From: JAICWP01 sp035935775
GTDB taxonomy: Bacteria; Acidobacteriota; Terriglobia; Terriglobales; Acidobacteriaceae
Assembly: GCA_035935775.1 (NCBI GenBank)
Contig: DASYWT010000297.1
Span: forward strand, 1 to 6,672
Direction of reading: 5' to 3'
Length of the DNA: 6,672 nucleotides
Shown: positions 1 through 5,059 of the stretch, in pieces
How positions within the stretch are numbered: the stretch's first letter is position 1
Layout: each line of letters begins with the position of its first letter
The notes under the pieces: model-generated
Told to the model about the DNA's origin: nothing
Seen by the model: the letters and a program-made list of their open reading frames with translations, nothing else
Databases searched by the model: none
Program-made: the position numbers and the translations under genes

Positions 1-381
1 TACGAGCGGATTGACGAAATTCCCTACATGGTGGTGAAGAAGGACGGCAGGCGGGAGAAATTCGAGCGGCAAAAAGTCTTGAACGGGTTGCTGCGCGCCT
101 GCGAGAAGCGGCCAGTTTCCATGGGGAAGCTGGAGCAGATCGTCAACGAAGCGGAAGCCTTCGTGATTGATTCGGCGGAGCGCGAGCGCAAGAGTAGCGA
201 AATCGGCGAGTTGATCATGAACCGCCTGCGGAAGCTGGACAAAGTGGCTTACGTGCGCTTCGCTTCCGTGTACCTGGACTTCAAGGATGTGCAGGAATTC
301 ATGACGGAACTGAAGGACCTCCTGAAGACGAAAGAAGGGGCGCCACAAGCGCCCAAGGCGAAGGGAGGAGTAAGAGTGTAG
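1..381 (+). CDS. nrdR: Transcriptional repressor NrdR, C-terminal part (5' end outside window)
   Basis: NrdR is the ATP/dATP-sensing repressor of ribonucleotide reductase genes. It has an N-terminal zinc ribbon that binds NrdR boxes and an ATP-cone domain. The frame is open from base 1 and reads YERIDEIPYMVVKKDGRREK, continuing into the ATP-cone; this matches the family sequence just after the zinc ribbon (TTYER). About 40 N-terminal residues with the zinc cysteines therefore lie upstream of the window, and the ATG at 28 is internal, not the start. Family hallmarks seen are VVKKDGRRE, CEKRPVS and KLDKVAYVRFASVY. After the conserved end (EFMTELKDLL) there is a Lys/Ala/Pro-rich tail of about 20 residues, slightly longer than in E. 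coli NrdR. The gene ends in TAG at 379-381. No terminator is evident behind it. Identification is from motif recognition and is firm. Confidence 0.95.
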   Translation, partial: YERIDEIPYMVVKKDGRREKFERQKVLNGLLRACEKRPVSMGKLEQIVNEAEAFVIDSAERERKSSEIGELIMNRLRKLDKVAYVRFASVYLDFKDVQEFMTELKDLLKTKEGAPQAPKAKGGVRV

Positions 382-384
382 GAA

Positions 385-444
385 CTCAGGAGTCAGGGCT
401 CAGGAGTCAGAGTGAAGGGTAGTAGGTAGTTGGTAGTAGGTAGT
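385..444. repeat. Two short tandem direct repeats in the nrdR-icd spacer
   Basis: Two different 12-13 base units each occur twice with a 14-base period. CTCAGGAGTCAG lies at 385-396 and 399-410, and GGTAGTAGGTAGT at 418-430 and 432-444. The 133-base spacer (382-514) otherwise shows no gene, no convincing promoter and no terminator. Such low-complexity spacer repeats of the 'caggagtcaggg' and 'gtagtaggtagt' kind recall dispersed intergenic repeats of acidobacterial genomes, but that link is from memory. They do not look like a CRISPR: there are only two copies and no spacers of normal length. Confidence 0.75.
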
Positions 445-514
445 CGGCAACAGACCCATTCGCAACCAACAGCAGAAATCGCCCGTCCGCACATTTAAGG
501 CATCTGATCAGAAC

Positions 515-1546
515 ATGGCCTACAAAATCACATTAATTCCGGGCGACGGCATCGGGCCTGAGGTCACCGACGCCACGGTGCGCATTCTGGAGGCCACGGG
601 CCTCAAGTTCGAGTGGGAAAGGTACAACGCCGGGCAGGAGGCTTACGAGAAATACGGCGAATACCTGCCCAAAGAGCTGCTGGATTCTATTGAGCGCACG
701 CGAGTGGCGCTGAAAGGCCCGGTGACCACGCCGATTGGGGGCGGCTTCTCCAGCATCAACGTTGCCCTGCGCAAGCACTTTGAGCTGTACGCCAACTTCC
801 GCCCGATTCGTAACCTGCCGCACATTCCTACGCGCTATCCGGACGTAGATCTGATCATCGTGCGCGAGAACACCGAAGGCTTGTATTCCGGCATCGAGCA
901 CGAGGTGGTCCCGGGGGTGGTGGAGAGCCTGAAGATCATTACGGAGAAGGCGTGCCTGCGGATTTCGCGGTTCGCCTTTGAATACGCGCGCAAGAACAAA
1001 CGCAAGAAGATCCACTCCATCCACAAAGCCAACATCATGAAGCTCTCGGATGGCCTGTTTCTGCGCTGTTCGCGCGCGATTTCCAAGGAATATCCGGAGA
1101 TCAGTTACGGCGAGCACATCGTGGACAACACCTGCATGCAGCTGGTGATGAATCCTTACCAGTACGACATGCTGCTTCTGGAAAACCTGTACGGCGACAT
1201 CATCTCCGATCTGTGCGCGGCGTTCGTGGGCGGGCTGGGCCTGGTTCCTGGAGCCAACCTGGGCGACCACGCCGCGGTGTTTGAGGCGGTGCATGGGTCG
1301 GCTCCCGACATAGCGGGAAAAAACATCGCCAACCCCACGGCGGTGCTGCGTTCCTCTCTGCTCATGCTGCGGCACTTGGGGGAACACGATGCCGCGTGGC
1401 GCATCCGCACGGCATTAGAGAAGGTCTACCGCCAGCGCGACAAACTCACCCGCGACGTGGGCGGTAAGGCGGGCACCTCGCAGTTCGCCGATTCCATCAT
1501 CGAGGCCATGCAGTCCGAGCAGGTGCCGGAACCGGCCCGCGCCTGA
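515..1546 (+). CDS. icd: Isocitrate dehydrogenase, NAD+-type
   Basis: The 343-residue protein belongs to the isocitrate/isopropylmalate dehydrogenase family and should oxidatively decarboxylate isocitrate to 2-oxoglutarate in the TCA cycle (cytosol). The start is LIPGDGIGPEV. The substrate loop SSINVALRKHFELYANFRP gives S80, N82, R86 and R96. VRENTEGLYSGIEH supplies R117 and Y124, and HKANIMKLSDG the catalytic K171. The metal ligands would be D204, D228 and D232 (LYGDIISD). Ser80/Asn82 favour isocitrate over isopropylmalate. APDIAG (D265-I266) is the NAD-type pair at the site where NADP-dependent E. coli Icd has Lys-Tyr. Overall it resembles the short mitochondrial IDH3-alpha/Thermus-like class. 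Glu223 occupies the position that is usually Pro in PNLYGDI. The ATG has only a weak AAGG at 497-500. The gene ends in TGA, and neither neighbour is functionally related. A homoisocitrate or tartrate dehydrogenase role is less likely. Confidence 0.9.
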   Translation: MAYKITLIPGDGIGPEVTDATVRILEATGLKFEWERYNAGQEAYEKYGEYLPKELLDSIERTRVALKGPVTTPIGGGFSSINVALRKHFELYANFRPIRNLPHIPTRYPDVDLIIVRENTEGLYSGIEHEVVPGVVESLKIITEKACLRISRFAFEYARKNKRKKIHSIHKANIMKLSDGLFLRCSRAISKEYPEISYGEHIVDNTCMQLVMNPYQYDMLLLENLYGDIISDLCAAFVGGLGLVPGANLGDHAAVFEAVHGSAPDIAGKNIANPTAVLRSSLLMLRHLGEHDAAWRIRTALEKVYRQRDKLTRDVGGKAGTSQFADSIIEAMQSEQVPEPARA

Positions 1547-1586
1547 GAGGTTCTACTTAGCAGCAGCCGTTTTCAAACCTTTGTTA

Positions 1587-1629
1587 AGCGCCAATGTGAT
1601 TGACGCTAATGGCCCTCAGGGAGTAACAT
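1587..1629 (+). promoter_or_regulatory. Possible hemH promoter with overlapping imperfect dyad
   Basis: In the 144-base spacer between the isocitrate dehydrogenase gene and hemH, TTGACG (1600-1605) is followed after 18 bases by TAACAT (1624-1629). These are reasonable -35 and -10 matches. The -35 box overlaps an imperfect inverted repeat at 1587-1607, with arms AGCGCCAAT and ATTGACGCT, a GTG centre and one C/A mismatch; this could be an operator. There is no T-run, so it is a poor intrinsic terminator. The calls rest on consensus matching alone. Confidence 0.3.
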
Positions 1630-1690
1630 CGCCCACAATTTCTGGAAGTGTAAGGAAAGCGGCTCATATTCCTGGGGTGGTCTGGGGTCT

Positions 1691-2719
1691 GTGGGGAAAT
1701 TGGTTGCTACAACGCGACGCATAGGTGTAGTCCTCTTCCAGTTGGGCGGACCCGACACACTGGAAGCGATTGAACCTTTCCTTTACAACCTGTTCTGCGA
1801 TCCGGACATTATTGATTTTCCGTTGGCGCGCATCGGGCGCAAGGCTCTGGCGAAGCTGATCTCCACCACGCGCGCACGCAAGGTGGAGCACCATTATTCG
1901 GTGATCGGGGGAGGGTCGCCCATCCGCAAGCACACCGAGAGGCAGGCCCAGGCGCTGGAGGAGTACCTCGCGGAGGCGGGAATTGACGCCACCTGCGTGG
2001 TCGCCATGCGCTACTGGCATCCTTTCACCCGCGAAGCCGTCGCCAGATTGGAGTCGGCAGCGGTGGACGAAATCGTCCTGCTGCCGCTCTACCCGCAGTA
2101 TTCCACTACCACCACCGGCAGCAGTCTTAACGAGTGGAACCGCTGCTTTCCAGCGTCGGCAATTCCCGTGCGTTGCGTGCGGGAGTTTTACCGTCATGAA
2201 GCCTACCTGCAGGCCCTGGTGGAGAAAGTTGAAGAAGCGCTGGAGCGTTTTCCGCGGCGGGCGGAGCCGCTGCTGGTGTTCAGCGCGCACAGCGTCCCTA
2301 TAGCGGTGGTGGAAAAGGGCGATCCCTACCAAAAACAGATTGAAGAAACCGTCGCAATGGTTATGGCGCGGGGCGGATGGCGCAACTGTCACCGGCTCTG
2401 TTACCAGAGCAAGGTGGGAGCCAGCAAGTGGCTGCAGCCATAGCTGCGCACAACTTTGCGCGAGGCAGCGCTGGAAGGCGTGCGGCAGATTTGCGTGGTG
2501 CCGATTTCTTTTGTTTCCGACCACGTGGAGACTTTGGGTGAAGTGGACCACGAGGCACGGGAACAGGCGGCCGAACTGGGCATTGCCCAGTTCGAAATGT
2601 CCGCGGGACTCAACGATTCACCAACCTTTATTGCCGCGCTGGCGGACCTGGTGGCAGCGGCCGCCGGCCTTCCGCAACGCAGACAAAGCGACCGTGAGCG
2701 CCTGGTAGCGGCCGATTGA
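1691..2719 (+). pseudogene. hemH: Ferrochelatase interrupted by an in-frame amber codon
   Basis: Ferrochelatase inserts Fe2+ into the porphyrin ring in the last step(s) of haem synthesis. The frame starts at GTG 1691 (alternative TTG 1700; no ATG fits) and runs 343 codons to TGA 2717-2719, a normal family length, but codon 251 (2441-2443) is TAG. Before it are VLFQLGGPDTLEAIEPFLYN, DPDIIDFP, GGGSPI, AMRYWHPF, LPLYPQYSTTTTGS, FSAHSVP with the iron-ligand His200, and YQSKVGASKWLQP. After it, in the same frame, come REAALEGVRQICVVPISFVS, DHVETLGEVD with the essential Glu (codon 280), and LNDSPTFIAALADLV. The family expects Ser after KWLQP, so TCG to TAG by one base explains the break. Translation stopping at 250 residues would lose the catalytic Glu and should give an inactive product. 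Options are a sequencing or assembly error, a very recent mutation, or suppression/readthrough; erosion is not visible. It lies 49 bases upstream of the Rieske gene and would feed haem to the cytochrome b encoded there. Confidence 0.85.
2441..2443 (+). other. In-frame TAG inside hemH
   Basis: This TAG is the only stop in the otherwise open hemH frame. It directly follows a 12-base perfect palindrome, TGGCTGCAGCCA (2429-2440). Two bases after it, a 5-bp arm (GCGCA, 2446-2450) can pair with TGCGC (2457-2461). A C follows the stop. nrdR and the Rieske gene both end in TAG, so amber is a working stop codon in this genome. Confidence 0.9.
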
Positions 2720-2734
2720 GTGGCTGGGCCGCAC

Positions 2735-2752
2735 CGGCGAGCGTTATCGCCG
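2735..2752. other. Small hairpin between hemH and the Rieske gene
   Basis: CGGCGA (2735-2740) and TCGCCG (2747-2752) form a 6-bp GC-rich stem around a 6-base loop, 16 bases after the hemH stop. There is no following T-run, so it is unlikely to terminate transcription on its own. It could be an mRNA stability element or chance. Confidence 0.25.
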
Positions 2753-2755
2753 AAC

Positions 2756-2765
2756 GGGGTAAGGA
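2756..2765 (+). promoter_or_regulatory. Ribosome binding site of the Rieske gene
   Basis: GGGGTAAGGA lies just before the ATG at 2769. It supports translation from this ATG, and so supports the long N-terminal extension being real rather than an over-extended frame. Internal ATGs (residues 30 and 105) lack an equally good site. Confidence 0.65.
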
Positions 2766-2768
2766 CTA

Positions 2769-3944
2769 ATGGCAGACGACCAATCAAAAGCAGGGGGCAT
2801 CCTCGGGCATCTTCCTCCCCTGCCGCGCAAACCGCTGAATAACTCAGTGATCGCCATGGAGCAGGCGTATCGCCAACGGAAGGCTTTGCCGGCGCTGACC
2901 GACGCCGAGGTGGAGGCTCTCAAGGCGGGCGTGCCCATGCCCTGGGAGTCGGGCGGCGCGGGAGCCGGCGCGGTTGCAGCGGCACCCAGCACAGCCACCG
3001 CAACCCAGGCGGCCGCACCGGCGGCTTCCGCAGCGGTGGCGGTGGCGGTGGCAGAACCGCCGAGTGGCAATTCCGCGGGTATGACGGAGAGCGTGAAGGC
3101 GCTGCTGGCCTCCTACCCCAAATGGAACAAGTCTTCGGTGGCGGCGGAGCAGGCGCGCAGGAAGCGCAAAGGACTGCCCCTGCTGAGTGATGCGGAGATG
3201 GCGGCACTGGCGGGCGAGGCGCCGGCAGCGGCGCCCGCGGCGCCTGCGGCAGCACCCGTAGTGGCAAGCTCGACAGCAGCGGCGGCTGCCATGGCTCCGG
3301 CGAGACCGGCAGTGGCAACCCGCGCGGCGACAGTGGCAGCGCCTGCGGGACCGCCTCCAGTGGCGCGCGCCGGAACCGCGGTGAAATACGTAGGCACACC
3401 CGCAGTGGGAACATCGAAGGCGGCGGCAGCGGGTGGGGTAGCAACCGCAGGCCCCGAGGACACCGACATTGACCGGGTGCGGCGCCGTTTTGTGTGGAGC
3501 TGTGTGGTGGCTTTCCTGGGCGCGTGGTTCATCGCGTTCTTCCGTTTCTTCCTGCCACGCACGCTGTTTGAGCCCAGCACCGTATTCAAGATCGGTCCGC
3601 CGTCCGATTACGCCCTGGGCATTGACGAAAAGTGGCTGCAGCAATATCGCATCTGGGTGGACCGGCGGCCGGATCGCCTGTTTGTGATTTACGCACGCTG
3701 TACGCACCTGGGCTGCACACCGGACTGGAAGCCGGCGGAACACAAGTTCAAGTGTCCCTGTCACGGCAGCGGTTATGACGACGAGGGCGTGAACTTTGAG
3801 GGCCCGGCGCCCAGACCGATGGACCGGGCGCACATTGAAGTCGCGCCGGATGGGCAGATCCTGGTGGATACCTCGCACTTGTACTCCTGGCCGAAAGGCC
3901 AGCCGAGCCAGTTCAACGATCCGGGATCGTACATACCGGTCTAG
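2769..3944 (+). CDS. qcrA: Rieske [2Fe-2S] protein with long Ala/Pro-rich N-terminal extension
   Basis: This is the Rieske subunit of a cytochrome bc-type complex, taking electrons from quinol at the Qo site. The C-terminal domain (about residues 270-391) carries CTHLGC at 311-316 and CPCHGS at 329-334. The cluster ligands are C311, H313, C329 and H332, and the disulfide is C316-C331. A single membrane helix spans about 241-262, preceded by RVRRRFVW, which fits a twin-arginine (RRxF) anchor. The remaining 235 N-terminal residues are predicted cytoplasmic and are far longer than in usual Rieske proteins (total around 180 residues). They hold two copies of a charged motif (residues 26-51 and 122-147: EQA, RxRK, LP, L, DAE, AL) in Ala/Pro/Val linkers. 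The function of this part is unknown. The start is fixed by the ribosome binding site at 2756-2765; the gene ends in TAG. It is followed by the cytochrome b6-like gene after a 101-base spacer. Confidence 0.93.
   Translation: MADDQSKAGGILGHLPPLPRKPLNNSVIAMEQAYRQRKALPALTDAEVEALKAGVPMPWESGGAGAGAVAAAPSTATATQAAAPAASAAVAVAVAEPPSGNSAGMTESVKALLASYPKWNKSSVAAEQARRKRKGLPLLSDAEMAALAGEAPAAAPAAPAAAPVVASSTAAAAAMAPARPAVATRAATVAAPAGPPPVARAGTAVKYVGTPAVGTSKAAAAGGVATAGPEDTDIDRVRRRFVWSCVVAFLGAWFIAFFRFFLPRTLFEPSTVFKIGPPSDYALGIDEKWLQQYRIWVDRRPDRLFVIYARCTHLGCTPDWKPAEHKFKCPCHGSGYDDEGVNFEGPAPRPMDRAHIEVAPDGQILVDTSHLYSWPKGQPSQFNDPGSYIPV
2844..3209 (+). repeat. Duplicated 26-residue motif in the Rieske N-terminal extension
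   Basis: Residues 26-51 (bases 2844-2921) and 122-147 (bases 3132-3209) align without gaps at an offset of 96 residues with 16 of 26 identities. Shared positions include EQA, R..RK, LP, DAE and the final AL. The first copy reads EQAYRQRKALPALTDAE and the second EQARRKRKGLPLLSDAE. The linkers between and after them are Ala/Pro/Val-rich. This is a repeat at protein level; the family is not recognised. Confidence 0.8.
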
Positions 3945-3962
3945 CGCAACGATAACGCAAGG

Positions 3963-4018
3963 TCCTTCGACTCGCGCTCGTTTCGCTTCGCTCAACTCGG
4001 GCTCGCTCAGGATGACAG
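3963..4018. repeat. GC-rich dispersed-type intergenic repeat
   Basis: Between the Rieske and cytochrome b genes lies a stretch from TCCTTCGACTCGCGCTCG to GCTCGCTCAGGATGACAG, rich in CTCG/CGCT units. Its ends are imperfectly complementary (TCCT with AGGA; CGACTCGCGCTCG with CGAGC-type sequence), so RNA or single-stranded DNA could fold. Read on the - strand it encodes CHPERARVERSET, a peptide of the 'CHPERSEGS' type that recurs as spurious ORFs from intergenic repeats in acidobacterial and some other genomes (recalled, not searched). It is non-coding here. It may influence the Rieske/cytochrome b transcript, but nothing shows this. Confidence 0.7.
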
Positions 4019-4045
4019 GATAGAGAAATTTGTTTAGAGGGCAAT

Positions 4046-5026
4046 ATGGCTGAAGACAACAACCAGAATGGCGAGAACGGAAGCAGCAATGGCAGCCAGA
4101 ACGGCGGCGGAGTCAAGCTGCTGACGAAAGTGCGAACCAAGGTCCTGGCGGGCGTGAAGGAAGACGTCCAACTGCTCAAGGTGGATTTGCCGGCTAAGGC
4201 CAAGGAGCAGGTGGAACTGGTCAAGGACCCGACCAAGACCCAGGTTTACACTTCGATCTTTCGCCACAAACATGACGACACGCCGCGCAACCGCGCCCTG
4301 GGCGTGCTGTCGAACGTGTTCCTGCACCTGCACCCGGCCAAGATCAACCGCGACTCGGTGCGCTACAGCTACACCTGGGGCATGGGCGGCATCACCTTCT
4401 ACCTTTTTATTGTGCTGACTTTCACCGGGGTGCTGCTGATGTTCTATTACCACCCGGAGAAGGTGCAGGCCTTCCGCGACGTGCTCTACCTGGAGCACGA
4501 CGTGCCCTTCGGCAAGCTGCTGCGCAACATGCACCGCTGGGCGGCGCACCTGATGGTGATTGCCGTCTGGCTGCACATGTACCGCGTGTTTCTTACCGGG
4601 TCGTATAAGAAGCCACGCGAGTTCAACTGGAACGTGGGCGTAATCCTGCTGGTGTTAACGCTCCTGCTTTCTTTCACCGGCTACCTGCTGCCTGACGACC
4701 AGCTGGGCTTCTGGGCGGTGACCGTGGGCACCAACATGGCGCGGGCCACGCCGCTTCTGGGCCACGAAGGTCCCTTCGGGCACCAGTTGGGGATGACGCC
4801 CTACAACGACATACGTTTCGGGCTGCTAGGGGGCTCGATTGTGGATGCCAATGCCCTGCTGCGCTCATACATCTGGCACTGCATCGGCATTCCGATTGTG
4901 GCTTCGATTTTCATGATCGTGCACTTCTGGCGGGTAAGAAAAGACGGCGGCATCTCCGGCCCCGCGCCGGTGATGCTGGAGTCGGAAGTGAAGGAAGCGC
5001 GTGGCGTGAAGGCGGCACACGCATAA
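4046..5026 (+). CDS. petB: Cytochrome b6-like subunit of a bc-type quinol oxidoreductase
   Basis: This is the integral membrane subunit that carries the two b haems and helps form the quinone sites. Of its 326 residues, about 1-82 are a hydrophilic extension (Asn/Gly/Ser-rich at first, then Lys/Val-rich and possibly helical). The family part follows from LSNVFLHLHP. Four helices lie near 113-133, 162-182, 196-216 and 274-294. The haem ligands are H163 and H177 (13 residues between) and H278 and H293 (14 between). The second spacing is the b6 type, not the mitochondrial cytochrome b type. Conserved pieces are GGITF, FYYHPEKV, NMHRWAAHLM, VFLTGSYKKPREFNW, GYLLPDDQLGFWA and RVRKDGGISGPAP. Where chloroplast b6 has Cys35 for covalent haem c_i, this protein has Gly112; its only Cys is C279. 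GAGG at 4037-4040 serves the ATG; the gene ends in TAA. Subunit IV follows 33 bases later. Confidence 0.92.
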   Translation: MAEDNNQNGENGSSNGSQNGGGVKLLTKVRTKVLAGVKEDVQLLKVDLPAKAKEQVELVKDPTKTQVYTSIFRHKHDDTPRNRALGVLSNVFLHLHPAKINRDSVRYSYTWGMGGITFYLFIVLTFTGVLLMFYYHPEKVQAFRDVLYLEHDVPFGKLLRNMHRWAAHLMVIAVWLHMYRVFLTGSYKKPREFNWNVGVILLVLTLLLSFTGYLLPDDQLGFWAVTVGTNMARATPLLGHEGPFGHQLGMTPYNDIRFGLLGGSIVDANALLRSYIWHCIGIPIVASIFMIVHFWRVRKDGGISGPAPVMLESEVKEARGVKAAHA

Positions 5027-5050
5027 GCTGACTGGCTAGACAGCTGCTTG

Positions 5051-5055
5051 GGAGG
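5051..5055 (+). promoter_or_regulatory. Ribosome binding site deciding the subunit IV start
   Basis: GGAGG sits four bases before the ATG at 5060. It sets this ATG as the start and excludes the in-frame TTG at 5048, which overlaps the region just ahead of the site and would add only four residues. Confidence 0.75.
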
Positions 5056-5059
5056 TTCT

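Noticed and set aside
385..444. CRISPR-like array
   Set aside because: Each unit occurs only twice, separated by one or two bases, with no spacers.
533..1387. Long - strand open frame opposite the isocitrate dehydrogenase gene
   Set aside because: The + strand frame carries all catalytic motifs; the antisense product has no family features.
515..1546. 3-isopropylmalate dehydrogenase (leuB)
   Set aside because: The SSINVALR substrate loop with Ser80/Asn82 and the IDH3-like body fit isocitrate dehydrogenase, and no leucine-pathway genes are nearby.
2441..2443. Genome-wide reassignment of TAG to an amino acid
   Set aside because: nrdR (379-381) and the Rieske gene (3942-3944) end in TAG at the expected family C-terminus, so TAG works as a stop here.
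2340..2708. Overlapping + frame that could suggest a frameshift in hemH
   Set aside because: Conserved ferrochelatase sequence on both sides of the TAG is in the same frame, so a substitution, not a frameshift, explains the break. This frame's translation has no family features.
2844..3995. Long - strand open frame opposite the Rieske gene
   Set aside because: It is a shadow of GC-rich, Ala/Pro-coding sequence. Its product is Arg/Cys/His-rich low complexity, while the + strand has a clear Rieske domain.
4913..4928. Haem c attachment site in the cytochrome b region
   Set aside because: No CxxCH occurs in the b6-like protein, subunit IV or the visible part of the last protein. The single Cys279 next to His278 is not a haem c motif.
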